Assembly: GCA_038233075.1 (NCBI GenBank)
Contig: JBBSMQ010000009.1
Coordinates: forward strand, 62,001 to 126,000
Reading direction: 5' to 3'
DNA: 64,000 bases
Source of the DNA: Iamia sp038233075
Lineage (GTDB): Bacteria > Actinomycetota > Acidimicrobiia > Acidimicrobiales > Iamiaceae
The translations under genes were made by a program, and so were the position numbers. This document shows positions 49,328 to 58,049 of this stretch, one piece after another (the first letter of the stretch is position 1; each line of letters starts with the position of its first letter). The notes below the pieces were generated by a model, which was not told the DNA's origin, ran no database searches, and was given only the letters and a program-made list of their open reading frames with translations.

Positions 49328-50200
49328 CTACCCGAACCAGACCGAGCGGCGCTGTTGCAGCATGTCGAAAAGGGCCTCCTGGATGCTCTCCCGGATGGAC
49401 TCGGAGGCGTCCATGATGCGGCTGCGCGAGTAGCGCTCCTGGTCCGGCGGGACGTCGAAGGTGACCGGCGGCAGCACCCTCAGCTTGAACTTGGCCGGGA
49501 AGTACACCATCGGGCCCAGCGGCCCGAAGGCCAACATGTTGGCGGTGATCGGGAAGTAGGGGATGCCGAGCAGCTTGGCCAGGGTCGGCACCCGAGCCAG
49601 GGTGGGCATGGACTCCTCGGCGCCGACCACGGCGATGGGGATGATGGGCACGCCCGCCCGCATGGCGATCTCGACGTAGCCACCCCGTCCGAAGCGCCGG
49701 AGCCGGTACCGCTCCTGGTAGCTCTTGGCCGGGCCCTTGGTGCCCTCGGGGAACACCAGGGCCAGCTGTTCCTGCTCCCGGAGCAACCGGTACGCGTTGT
49801 CAGGCTGGGCGACCACGCCGCCGTTGCGGGCCCACATGGTGCCGAGCACCGGGGTCGACTTGAAGAAGTGGTCGGCGAGGCCGTACACGGGCCGGCCCAG
49901 CTCGGTCTCGATGCCGTGCATGATCACCGGGGCGTCCGAGGGCACGGCGGCGGCGTGGTTGGCGACCAGCAGGGCCCCGCCCTCGGTGGGCATGTTGTCG
50001 AGGTCCTCCCACTCGGCTCGGAACCACCGCTCGTAGATGGGTGCGTAGATCCGCCGCGTGATCGACCGCATGTGCTCGCTGCGACCCCACTCGTCCACGT
50101 CGCTCTGGCGAGGGTCATCGAGGTGGTCGGGCTCATCGGCCTCGGGCGGCACCGACACGGGCACGAGGGCCTGGGAGCGCTCCTGGGTGGGACGGGCCAT
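49328..50200 (-). CDS. PlsC-like lysophospholipid acyltransferase
   Basis: 290 aa. After an acidic N-terminal tail of about 50 residues the acyltransferase block begins: ALLVANHAAAVPSDAPVIMH. This has the N-H and a downstream Asp, but spaced H-x6-D, as in the mycobacterial-type group (NHSGxxPWD) rather than the plain H-x4-D. LALVFPEGTKGPAKSYQERY is the FPEGT block that binds the glycerol phosphate. GVPIIPIAVVGAEE is block IV. It probably acylates a lysolipid in membrane lipid synthesis. It is the first gene of the operon with the epimerase and crotonase. The start is ATG at 50200. Confidence 0.9.
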   Translation of the reverse strand: MARPTQERSQALVPVSVPPEADEPDHLDDPRQSDVDEWGRSEHMRSITRRIYAPIYERWFRAEWEDLDNMPTEGGALLVANHAAAVPSDAPVIMHGIETELGRPVYGLADHFFKSTPVLGTMWARNGGVVAQPDNAYRLLREQEQLALVFPEGTKGPAKSYQERYRLRRFGRGGYVEIAMRAGVPIIPIAVVGAEESMPTLARVPTLAKLLGIPYFPITANMLAFGPLGPMVYFPAKFKLRVLPPVTFDVPPDQERYSRSRIMDASESIRESIQEALFDMLQQRRSVWFG

Positions 50201-50326
50201 GGCGGCAGCGTACCCGCGTGCTCGGTTGGCGCCGAAGGGTCGGCCGCGAGCCCGAGCTTCCCTTCCCTTCTGACGCGAGATCGCGCCATGGCTTGGCCCC
50301 CGTGTCGGAGACTGGTGGGTCGACGG

Positions 50327-51280
50327 TCAGGTGTCGCGGTCAGCGACGTAGCTCTGGCCCACTGGGCACCGGTCGAGCTCGCGGCACCAGCGACAGGCGC
50401 CCGACGGTCGTCGACCGGGCTCCTCGCCCCCGTGGAGGATCCCCACCATGCGGGCCACCCCGTCGGCGACCCGCGCCGTCGTCGCCTCCAGCATCCCCTC
50501 GGTCACCGGTTCGACGTGGAGTCGCCCCGAGTCGAGGTACGACGACGCCATCGCACGGGGCGGGACCCCTGTGCGCAGGGTCTCGACCAACGCGTAGAAG
50601 CGCAGGTCGTCGAGGTGGTGGACGGCGAACAGGCCCGTCTTGAAGTCGACGACGACCTTCCCGGCCCGCATGCCGTCGGCCTTGCCCAGGGCCAGGTCGA
50701 CCCGCCCGGACAAGACGATGCGCCCGCCAGCCACCTCGGCCCGCAGGGACTGCTCGGTGACTGGGCGCCAGACGGGCTTGAGCGGGGGCCACACCTCGCT
50801 GAAGGAGGTCACGCGGGCTGTCGCCGCGCCGCGGACCTCGGCCCGGTCGTCCTCGTCGCAGTCCTGGAGCCAGTCCGACATCCAGCGATCGGCGCCCGCG
50901 AGGCGGTCGATGGCGACATCGACAAGCTCCGACGGGGTGGCGGGCGACCGACGGTTGAGGGTCAGCTCGATGGCCTTGTGGGCGACCGCACCCTGGACGA
51001 CCGCGGGGGACGGGACGAAGTGCGAGGTCACCACATCGGAGTGCCACCGGGCCTCGCAGGAGTGCACGGTGGCCAGGGCCCGCTTGCTGACGAACAGGGT
51101 CTCCCCGTCGGGCAGGGCCGAGGCCGGGCCCGCCACCTCGGCCTCGAGGTCGGCCCGGAGCCGAGCCCGCAGGTCCTCGAGGAACACGGGTCGGTCCTCC
51201 GGCGCGGCGGCCAGAGCCTCGAGGGTCTCGCGCTGCACCGGGGTCAGCGCGGGGCTCTCATCGGGAGCGGAGTCGGCCAT
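50327..51280 (-). CDS. Cas4/RecB-like PD-(D/E)XK nuclease with likely iron-sulfur cluster
   Basis: 317 aa. The catalytic core is SGRVDLALGKAD (motif II Asp, about 192-203) and GKVVVDFKTGLFAVHHLDDL (the DxK motif, Asp about 212, Lys 214). Gln/Tyr motif residues follow in LRFYALVE. A lone Cys in LATVHSCEARWHS (about 75) and a C-terminal CRWCRELDRCP (about 295-305) make the four-cysteine set used by Cas4, AddB and related nucleases to hold an Fe-S cluster. No cas genes or repeats are near, so this is a standalone DNA-repair-type nuclease. The ATG at 51280 is divergent to the small gene at 51377. Confidence 0.85.
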   Translation of the reverse strand: MADSAPDESPALTPVQRETLEALAAAPEDRPVFLEDLRARLRADLEAEVAGPASALPDGETLFVSKRALATVHSCEARWHSDVVTSHFVPSPAVVQGAVAHKAIELTLNRRSPATPSELVDVAIDRLAGADRWMSDWLQDCDEDDRAEVRGAATARVTSFSEVWPPLKPVWRPVTEQSLRAEVAGGRIVLSGRVDLALGKADGMRAGKVVVDFKTGLFAVHHLDDLRFYALVETLRTGVPPRAMASSYLDSGRLHVEPVTEGMLEATTARVADGVARMVGILHGGEEPGRRPSGACRWCRELDRCPVGQSYVADRDT

Positions 51281-51376
51281 GCGTCGAGGATACGGGCGGC
51301 TTCGGGAGGTGCCGGTGACCGGGAGCGCGGTGCCGGCGCGGCCTCGCTGTCACAGGGGGTCCGCATACTGGGTCCC

Positions 51377-51694
51377 ATGGACGCCACCGCTGTGCACTTC
51401 GCCGCCGCCGCCCGGCTCCTCGGCGAGGCCACCCGAGCCCGGGGCCTGGTGGTGCCGGCGTTCCGGAGCCCACCCCGGCTCCGGGGCGCGGCACGCACCC
51501 TGCGGCGCTGGACGGGTGGCGGCGCCACCGTCTCGGTCGAGGTGCGAGGCCGCCCGTACGAGGCGGTGGTGGCCGACATGGTCGAGGGGGTGGTGATCGT
51601 CAACCGGGTCGTGGGCCCTGATGCTACCCGCCTGCGCACCGCGCTCTGGGCGGCGGTGCTCGAGGGTGAGGGGGGCGCCGTGGCGGCTGCCTGA
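51377..51694 (+). CDS. Hypothetical protein (105 aa)
   Basis: It begins MDATAVHFAAAARLLGEATR and has an alternating pattern rich in Arg and Val. RGLVVPAFRSPPRLRGAART precedes a beta-rich second half: ATVSVEVRGRPYEAVVADMV and EGVVIVNRV. The length, the clean termination by a hairpin, and the divergent nuclease neighbour support a real gene, but no family is recognised. It could encode a small alpha/beta protein. A start at ATG 51377 is the only reasonable choice. Confidence 0.6.
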   Translation: MDATAVHFAAAARLLGEATRARGLVVPAFRSPPRLRGAARTLRRWTGGGATVSVEVRGRPYEAVVADMVEGVVIVNRVVGPDATRLRTALWAAVLEGEGGAVAAA

Positions 51695-51719
51695 CCCCGC
51701 TCGCCCCGACGAGGCGGGG
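51695..51719 (+). terminator. Hairpin after the 105-aa gene
   Basis: CCCCGCTCG pairs with CGAGGCGGGG (one bulged base) starting at the first base after the stop. This is a strong stem typical of high-GC terminators. Confidence 0.55.
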
Positions 51720-51843
51720 CTTGCCGACCCAGGTCCTCGAGGTCGAGTCCGGCCGGCTCCGAGCGGTCACCTGACGGCAGACCTCCTGGGCATCGCGCCC
51801 TCCCGGCCGTCACCGAGGATCGACCGGGGTACCGTCCTCGATC

Positions 51844-53082
51844 ATGGGCGGTGAGGACCACGACCACCACCCGGCGTCAGGACGGCGCTCGCGGCCCGAC
51901 CGGGTCCGCGCCCTTGTGGTCTGCGTGCCCGGCCTGGAGGGGGTCGTCGGCCTCGAGCTGGACGCGCTGGGCATCACCCATCGCCCGGCCGGAACCGGTG
52001 CCCTCGCGGCCCGGGTCACCGACCGTCAGCTCTACCTGGCCAACGTCGGGCTGGCCTCGGCCACCCGGGTCCTGGTCGACGCCGGGACCATCACGGCCCG
52101 GACCTTTGCCCACCTCGAGGAGCGGGTCGCCGAGGTTGATCTCGCGCCCTGGGTCGAGCCCGGCCGCCCCGTGCGGATGCGGATCAGCACCCACCGGGCC
52201 CGGCTCCAGCACACCGGAGGCATCGAGGACCGGGTGCGGCGAGTGCTGGGACTGGGCGCGCCGCCGCCGGCCGATGACCCCGAGGCCCTGCTGATGGTGG
52301 TCCGCAACGATCGCGACCGGCTCTCGTTCCGCGTCGACTCCTCCGGAGCACCGCTGCACCACCGAGGCTGGCGGGGTCCGGCGGCCAAGGCCCCGCTGCG
52401 CGAGACCCTCGCCGCGGCGTGCCTCACCGCCTCCGGGTGGGAGCGGGGGCGGACCCTGGTTGACCCCCTCTGTGGGTCGGGCACCCTCGCCATCGAGGCG
52501 GCCCGCCGGGCGTCCGGCATGGCCCCGGGCGCCGACCGGGGCTTCGCGTTCGAGTCCTGGCCCTCGTTCGCCCCCGGGACCTGGGCCTCGGTCCGGGCCC
52601 ACGTCGACGACCAGCGGACCAAGGCCCGAGTCAGCCCGGGGGGCGATGGGTCGGCCGCGGTGCCGCCTCCGGCGCCGATCGTCGCCCGCGACCGCGACGC
52701 GGGGGCCATCGCCGCCACTCGGGAGAACGCCGCCCGTGCCGGGGTCGAACACCTCGTCGTGGTGGAGCAGGGCTCGGTGTCCGATGCCCGTCCGCCCGAG
52801 GGCGCCGGGCCCGGGCACCTGGTGACCAACCCGCCGTGGGGCGGCCGCACCCGGGGCGGGGGCGACCTCCGTGACCTCTACGCCCGCCTCGGCCAGGTCG
52901 CCACCGGAGCCTTCCCCGGCTGGGCCGTGGCCCTGCTGGTGGCCGATGTCCGCCTGGGCGGGGCGACGGGGCTTGCCCTCGAGGCTCGCCTCCGCACCCG
53001 GGCCGGGCCGACCGACGTCACCCTCCTCGTCACCCATCCCCTTGACCCCGTCGCTTCTGAGCCACCGGCGCGTCGTCGGTGA
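51844..53082 (+). CDS. RlmL/RlmKL-type rRNA (guanine-N2) methyltransferase, THUMP + methylase
   Basis: 412 aa. The N-terminal THUMP-type region is VRALVVCVPGLEGVVGLELD followed by the ferredoxin-like strands to about 160. The methylase (UPF0020) domain has APLRETLAAACLTASGW, LVDPLCGSGTLAIEAARRAS (motif I) and LVTNPPWGGRTRG (motif IV NPPW). It probably methylates guanine in 23S rRNA. The start is ATG at 51844. Its last residues (SEPPARRR) and TGA stop are encoded within the left unit of the 46-bp repeat pair, so the C terminus may have been re-written by repeat insertion. Confidence 0.9.
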   Translation: MGGEDHDHHPASGRRSRPDRVRALVVCVPGLEGVVGLELDALGITHRPAGTGALAARVTDRQLYLANVGLASATRVLVDAGTITARTFAHLEERVAEVDLAPWVEPGRPVRMRISTHRARLQHTGGIEDRVRRVLGLGAPPPADDPEALLMVVRNDRDRLSFRVDSSGAPLHHRGWRGPAAKAPLRETLAAACLTASGWERGRTLVDPLCGSGTLAIEAARRASGMAPGADRGFAFESWPSFAPGTWASVRAHVDDQRTKARVSPGGDGSAAVPPPAPIVARDRDAGAIAATRENAARAGVEHLVVVEQGSVSDARPPEGAGPGHLVTNPPWGGRTRGGGDLRDLYARLGQVATGAFPGWAVALLVADVRLGGATGLALEARLRTRAGPTDVTLLVTHPLDPVASEPPARRR

Positions 53083-53100
53083 CGCGTTCGTGGCTCAGAA
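53055..53100 (+). repeat. 46-bp hairpin repeat R2, copy 3
   Basis: TTCTGAGCCAC pairs perfectly with GTGGCTCAGAA over 11 bases, with a second imperfect stem inside. The stop codon of the rRNA methyltransferase (53080-53082) is inside this unit. Confidence 0.92.
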
Positions 53101-53125
53101 AGGGAGAGAGCGCCGACCGCAGCCG

Positions 53126-53171
53126 GGCTGAGCCATCGGCGCGTCATGGGTGGCGCGCTCGTGGCTCAGAA
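53126..53171 (+). repeat. 46-bp hairpin repeat R2, copy 4
   Basis: GGCTGAGCCA...GTGGCTCAGAA; 46 bp long, with most positions shared with copy 3. Its start is 71 bp after that of copy 3. It lies 85 bp before the amidohydrolase start. Confidence 0.88.
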
Positions 53172-53255
53172 CCGAGAGGGACCGAGCGACGCCTCGGCGC
53201 GGTCACGGTCGGCGCCTACGGTGCCGGGTCGAACCCGTCCCGTCAGGAGACCACC

Positions 53256-55019
53256 ATGCTCGACACCGTCATCCGGGGAGCGTCGATCGTCGACGGGACC
53301 GGGGATCCGGCCGCCACAGGCGACGTCGGGGTGCGCGCCGGGCGCATCGTGGAGGTGGGAGGGCGGATCGAGGAGCCGGCCCGTGACGAGATCGACGCCG
53401 ACGGCTGCCTGGTCACCCCCGGGTGGGTCGACGTCCACACCCACTACGACGGCCAGGCCACCTGGGACGACGCCCTCGAACCGTCGGCCACCAACGGTGT
53501 GACCACCCTCGTGATGGGCAACTGTGGCGTCGGGTTCGCCCCCGCCCGGGCCGGCGACGTCGATTCCCTCATCGATCTCATGGAGGGCGTCGAGGACATC
53601 CCCGGTGCCGCCCTCCACGTCGGGATGCCGTGGGGCGAGTGGGAGACGTTCCCGGAGTACCTCGACCTCCTCGCAGCGCGCTCCTACTCCCTCGACATCG
53701 GGGCCCAGCTGGCCCACGGGGCGCTGCGGTTCTACGTGATGGGGGAGCGGGGCGCGGCCAACGAGGACGCCACCGCCGAGGACCTGGCCGAGATGACGGC
53801 GCTCGTGGGCCAGGCCCTCGAGGCCGGGGCCCTCGGCCTCACCACCTCTCGCACCATCGGGCACCGGTCCAGCTCCGGGCGGCCGGTACCGGGCACCTTC
53901 GCCGCCCCCGACGAGCTGCTGGCCCTGGCCGAGGGCATGGGTGCGGCGGGACGCGGCGTGTTCGAGGCGATCGTGGCCGGCACCATCGGCAGCCTCGAGG
54001 GCCTCGGCGGCGAGCGGGCCACGCCCATCGAGGAGGTCCCGCTGCTCACCGCCGTGTCGCACACCAGTGGGCGACCGGTCACCTTCACCGTGGTCCAGCT
54101 GATCGAGGACCCCGACCACTGGCGGCGGGTGCTCGATGCCACCGCCGAGGCCAACGCCGCCGGCGCCCAGCTCCACCCCCAGGTGATCCCCCGGTCGGTC
54201 ACGATCATGACCAACCTCGACACCTACCACCTGTTCCGAGGGCGTCCGACCTACGAGAAGGTGGCCTCGCTGCCCCTGGCCGAGCGGGTGGCCGAGATGC
54301 GTCGGCCCGAGGTGCGCTCCGCCATCCTCGCCGAGCGTCCCGAGGCGGCCATCCCCGACATCTCCGAGAACCTCACCGCCCTGTTCGCTGTGGCCCTGCC
54401 GGTGACCTTCCCCCTCACCGAGCCGATCGACTACGAGCCCACGCTCGACTCCTCGGTGGCAGCTTGCGCCGCGACCCAGGGGATCGACCCCGAGGAGCTG
54501 ATGTACGACCTGCTCCTGGAGGACGAGGGACGCGCCTTCTACGCCGTGCTGGGATCGAACTTCGTGAGCGGCTCGCTGGACGTGTGTCGGGAGATGCTGG
54601 CTGACCCCCACACCGTCACCGGTCTCTCCGACGCCGGGGCCCACGTCAACCTCATCTCGGACTGCTCGGCCAGCACCTTTCACCTCACCCACTGGGCTCG
54701 CGACCGCACCCGGGGGGAGCGGCTCCCGCTGGAGCACCTGGTGGCCAAGCTGTCGAGCGGGAACGCCCGCCTCTACGGGCTGGGCGACCGGGGCGTGATC
54801 GCACCGGGCAAGAGAGCCGACCTCAACGTCATCGACCTCGACCGGTTGGAGATCTCCGCCCCGTTCCTGCGCCACGACCTCCCCACCGGCGCCAGTCGCA
54901 TCCTCCAGCCCGCCCGGGGCTACGAGGCGACGATGGTCGCGGGCACCGTGACCCGGCGCCACGACGTCGACACCGGCGCCCGCCCCGGACGTCTCGTCCG
55001 AGGCCCCCGCTCGGGCTGA
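53256..55019 (+). CDS. N-acyl-D-amino-acid deacylase-type amidohydrolase
   Basis: 587 aa. The amidohydrolase-superfamily markers are VIRGASIVDGTGDPAATGDV at the start, the metal-binding HTHYDGQATWD (about 61-71), GVTTLVMGNCGVGFAP (about 81-96, with the Cys of the D-aminoacylase group), and the later metal-site Asp in TGLSDAGAHVNLI. The C-terminal barrel-closing strand is GVIAPGKRADLNVIDLD. It hydrolyses N-acyl-D-amino acids or similar amides. AGGAGA precedes the ATG at 53256. The 46-bp repeat pair upstream may contain or affect its promoter. Confidence 0.9.
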   Translation: MLDTVIRGASIVDGTGDPAATGDVGVRAGRIVEVGGRIEEPARDEIDADGCLVTPGWVDVHTHYDGQATWDDALEPSATNGVTTLVMGNCGVGFAPARAGDVDSLIDLMEGVEDIPGAALHVGMPWGEWETFPEYLDLLAARSYSLDIGAQLAHGALRFYVMGERGAANEDATAEDLAEMTALVGQALEAGALGLTTSRTIGHRSSSGRPVPGTFAAPDELLALAEGMGAAGRGVFEAIVAGTIGSLEGLGGERATPIEEVPLLTAVSHTSGRPVTFTVVQLIEDPDHWRRVLDATAEANAAGAQLHPQVIPRSVTIMTNLDTYHLFRGRPTYEKVASLPLAERVAEMRRPEVRSAILAERPEAAIPDISENLTALFAVALPVTFPLTEPIDYEPTLDSSVAACAATQGIDPEELMYDLLLEDEGRAFYAVLGSNFVSGSLDVCREMLADPHTVTGLSDAGAHVNLISDCSASTFHLTHWARDRTRGERLPLEHLVAKLSSGNARLYGLGDRGVIAPGKRADLNVIDLDRLEISAPFLRHDLPTGASRILQPARGYEATMVAGTVTRRHDVDTGARPGRLVRGPRSG

Positions 55020-55027
55020 CCCGGTCC

Positions 55028-55279
55028 GTGGCCGGACTCGACGACCCCGCCGCGGCCGACCTCGCTCTCCGGGCGCTGGCCCTGGTGGCCGGTACCGTCC
55101 GCAGCGACCCTGACGCCATCGACCTCCACGTCGATGCCTTCGACTCGATCGAGGAAGCGGGAGGAGCCTTCGCCTACCTGGTTGGCTACCTGCTGGTTGC
55201 CCTCGCTTGCGCTCGAGCCGAGGATCCGGCGGCGACCGTCGACTGGGTCCGGAGCACCATCGAGCACCGTCGGACCTGA
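55028..55279 (+). CDS. Hypothetical protein (83 aa)
   Basis: The GTG at 55028 begins 8 bp after the amidohydrolase stop, so it may be co-transcribed. The sequence is MAGLDDPAAADLALRALALV, then DAFDSIEEAGGAFAYLVGYL and LVALACARAEDPAATVDWVR. It is mostly helical, weakly acidic and without recognisable motifs. The composition is normal for coding DNA. No function can be proposed. Confidence 0.5.
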   Translation: MAGLDDPAAADLALRALALVAGTVRSDPDAIDLHVDAFDSIEEAGGAFAYLVGYLLVALACARAEDPAATVDWVRSTIEHRRT

Positions 55280-55371
55280 CCGCGGTGGTGGCCGCGCCCC
55301 ACGGATCCCACACTCGGCGAGACGCCTCCACGAGGAGCGCGACTCGCGGCGATCGGTCCTAGCGTCGGATC

Positions 55372-56310
55372 ATGGCCGCGCTGCCGCCGTTTCGCTTCGG
55401 GTACCAGCTGCCCCTCACCGACGATCCCGACGCGTTGCGCGACCGGGCCCGGCGGGCCGAGGCCGCGGGGTTCGACGTGGTCCACACCGCCGACCACGTG
55501 CACCCCGAGATGTGGCCGCCGCTGCTCGGTCTGGGGGCGGTGGCCGAGGCCACCGAACGGGTTCGGCTGTGCCCGCTGGTGGTCAACAACGACTTCCACC
55601 ACGCGGTCCACCTGGCCGCCCAGACCGCGGCTCTCGATCGGCTGAGCGGAGGCCGGGCCGAGCTCGGCCTCGGCGCCGGGCACTCCTTCACCGAGTACGC
55701 CGCCATCGGCCAGGTCTTCGACCCACCCCGGGTCCGCAAGGAGCGCATGGCCGAGGCCGTCGAGGTCATCCGACGCCTTCTCGACGGCGAGGAGGTGACC
55801 CACGCCGGCGACCACTACCACCTGGCCTCGGCGCAGACCATGGCCCCGTTCCAGGAGCACGTTCCGATCCTGATCGGCGTGAACGGCGGCCGAGAGGCCC
55901 TGGCCCGGGCCGCTCGCCAGGCCGACACCCTGGGCCTCACCATGACCGGTCGCACCCTGGCCGACGGTCAGCACAACGAGGTGCGGTGGGAGGCCGAGCG
56001 CCTGGATCGGACCATCGCCCACATCCGAGACCAGGCCGCCGGGCGGGACCGGCCCCTGGAGCTCCACGCCCTGGTGCAGGTGGTGCAGATCACCGACGAC
56101 CGTGATGCCGCTCTCGCCGCCGTCGTCGACCAGATCGCCGGCCTCTCGATCGAGGACGCGCGGACCACCCCGTTCCTGGCCATCGGCACGGTGGCGGAGG
56201 TGGCCGACCACCTGCGTCGAGCGCGGGAGCGGTGGGGGTTCTCCTACTTCACGGTCCGGTCCATCGGAGCCTTCGCCCCCGTCATCGCCGAGCTCAGGAG
56301 CGACCCGTGA
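55372..56310 (+). CDS. LLM class (probably F420-dependent) oxidoreductase
   Basis: 312 aa. Luciferase-like barrel markers are RRAEAAGFDVVHTADHVHPE (28-47), CPLVVNNDFHHAVHLAAQTA, ALDRLSGGRAELGLGAGHSF, and ERMAEAVEVIRRLLDGEEVT. The profile with SGGRAELGLGAG and the late FLAIGTVAEVADHLRRARER resembles the MSMEG-type F420 group. The ATG at 55372 is preceded by a poor ribosome site. The gene overlaps the broken dioxygenase by 4 bases (GTGA), so the two formed an operon. The substrate is unknown. Confidence 0.88.
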   Translation: MAALPPFRFGYQLPLTDDPDALRDRARRAEAAGFDVVHTADHVHPEMWPPLLGLGAVAEATERVRLCPLVVNNDFHHAVHLAAQTAALDRLSGGRAELGLGAGHSFTEYAAIGQVFDPPRVRKERMAEAVEVIRRLLDGEEVTHAGDHYHLASAQTMAPFQEHVPILIGVNGGREALARAARQADTLGLTMTGRTLADGQHNEVRWEAERLDRTIAHIRDQAAGRDRPLELHALVQVVQITDDRDAALAAVVDQIAGLSIEDARTTPFLAIGTVAEVADHLRRARERWGFSYFTVRSIGAFAPVIAELRSDP

Positions 56311-57169
56311 GCGTCGAGCTGATGCCCGCGGCCTTCATCGGCCACGGCAACCCCATGAACGCGTGGAGTCCAACCACCACACCGACGCATGGGCTGCCCT
56401 CGGCGCGTCGTTGCCCCGGCCCCGGGCCATCGTCGTGGTGTCGGCCCACTGGTTCACCAACCACACCGCGGTCACGGCCATGGGCCGCCCCCGCACCATC
56501 CACGACTTCTACGGCTTCCCTGATGCTCTCTTCGCCGTGAGCTACCCGGCCGCCGGAGCGCCCGACGTGGCCGAGGAGGTGGCCGAGGTGGCCAAGCCCA
56601 CCTGGATCGGGCTCGACCACGACTCCTGGGGCCTCGACCACGGGGCCTGGACGGTGCTGGTGCACCTGTTCCCCGACGCCGATGTGCCCGTGGTCCAGCT
56701 GGCCATCGACGCGGGCAAGTCCTACGAGGACCACCTGGCCCTCGGTGCTGCGCTGGCCCCCCTGCGGGAGCGGGGCATCCTGGTGCTGGGCAGTGGCAAC
56801 GTGGTCCACAACCTGCGACGCGTCGATCCGAACCGTCCCGACTCCGGCTTCGGCTGGGCCCGCGACTTCGACGATGCGGTCTGGGCGGTGATGACCGGGC
56901 GGCCGGCCGAGGCTCCCGGGCTGGCCGGTCACCGCGACCACGACGAGGCCGTGCCCACCCCTGACCACTTCGTGCCCCTCCTCTACCTGGCCGGCCTGGC
57001 GGCGGCTGCGGGCGAGGTCGCCGACGTGCTCGTCGATGGCTGTGTCCTGGGTTCGCTGTCGATGACCAGCTACACCCTTGGGGCCGACCCGGTGGCCAGG
57101 GCGGGGGGTGGGACACAGCCGCCGCTGCCCGACCCAGGACGCATCCCGCCCGAGGACACCAACACCTGA
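56307..57169 (+). pseudogene. LigB-type extradiol dioxygenase (4,5-DOPA dioxygenase-like), one frameshift
   Basis: The GTG start at 56307 overlaps the stop of the previous gene. It reads MSVELMPAAFIGHGNPMNA, with the His of the metal site in GHGNP, and then leaves the family at about 56362. One frame over, VESNHHTDAWAALGASLPRP resumes, followed by IVVVSAHWFTNHTAVTAMGR, TIHDFYGFPDALFAVSYPA, and DHDSWGLDHGAWTVL. The remaining metal ligands (His in SAHW and in DHG) are there. One missing G in GCG-TGG explains the shift. DODA-type proteins open catechol rings. It is intact otherwise, so a sequencing error is possible. Confidence 0.8.
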
Positions 57170-57182
57170 GGTCGACGTCCGA

Positions 57183-57692
57183 TCAGCCGTCCAGCGCGAC
57201 GCGCCCGCCGCATGGAGGGGATCACGGATGAGGCGATGCAGCGGCAGGCCGAGGCCGTAGGTGGCAGCAATCGGTCGCGGCGTGACGCGGACGAAGCACG
57301 AGTCGGGCAGGTCGTGCTCGCCGTGGCCGGTCAACGATTGGAGGGCACCGTGGTCGAGGAGGGCCACGATGTCAGGGTGCTCGGGCTCGAGCAGCTCGGC
57401 GGTGCCCTGGAGCTGGATCGACGATGGTGGTCCGACGGGAAGTCGACGGACGGGGATGCAGGCCGACGCGTGGCTCGGCCGCGATGTTGCGAGCCTTGCG
57501 ACTGCCGCGACGGGTGTTGATCACGAGGGCCGAGCCGACGACCTCGTACAGAACGCCGGCCACGTGGGGCTGGCCGTGAGGTGAGGTGGTGGCCAGGGTC
57601 GCGAAGCGACGACGGGCGAGGGCCCGGTGCAGCTCGGCCGGTGACGGGTCGGTGGTGCGGGCGGTGATGGGATGGATCTCGGCATGGGTCAT
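57183..57692 (-). pseudogene. Pyridoxamine 5'-phosphate oxidase-fold (FMN/F420-binding) protein, two frameshifts
   Basis: ATG at 57692 gives MTHAEIHPITARTTDPSPAE and then FATLATTSPHGQPHVAGVLY, the split-barrel motif. RNIAAEPRV is followed, one frame on (about 57458), by CIPVRRLPVGPPSSIQLQGT and AELLEPEHPDI. The C-terminal RPIAATYGLGLPLHRLIRDP needs a further one-base shift at GGG near 57196 to end as RVALDG at the stop 57183-57185. Both lesions can be explained by single-base losses. It likely bound FMN or F420 and used a peptide or small-molecule substrate. Confidence 0.75.
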
Positions 57693-58049
57693 GGGGAGAA
57701 GTAGACCTCATCTGGCCGGCACCTCGACGGGCCCCGAGCCCGGCGGGATGGCGGCTGCCGCTGGCCGCCGACCTCATGTGCGAGCCCGACGCCAGCCTCG
57801 CATCGGTCGCCCCAGGCCGTCGGCTACAGCAGTCGCTTCGCTCTGAGCACGGCCTGAGCACGGCCTCCAGTCGGGTTCGAGGCCTGAGCCCCACGCAGCA
57901 TCGCGAGCTCGCCGCCGTCCGCTGACGTCACCGAACCGTCGCCCATCCGCGTCATCGTCCACCCTCACTGCGGCCTGATGACACGACACCGGGTTGGTGT
58001 CGAGGCCGGCCGGCAGCGGGGCCGGTAGCGTCCCGCCCACCGTGATCCG
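57693..58049. other. Intergenic region before tRNA-Leu, nothing recognised
   Basis: About 350 bases. No frame on either strand carries a recognisable protein sequence; the longest are Arg-, Ser- and Pro-rich. No repeats of the R1, R2 or M1 families are present. The promoter of the reverse-strand gene and of tRNA-Leu presumably lie here. Confidence 0.6.

Noticed and set aside
50268..50290. Short TTCTGACGCG match, possibly a third R2 locus
   Set aside because: Only the first ten bases agree with R2 and no matching right end follows, so it is too short to call.
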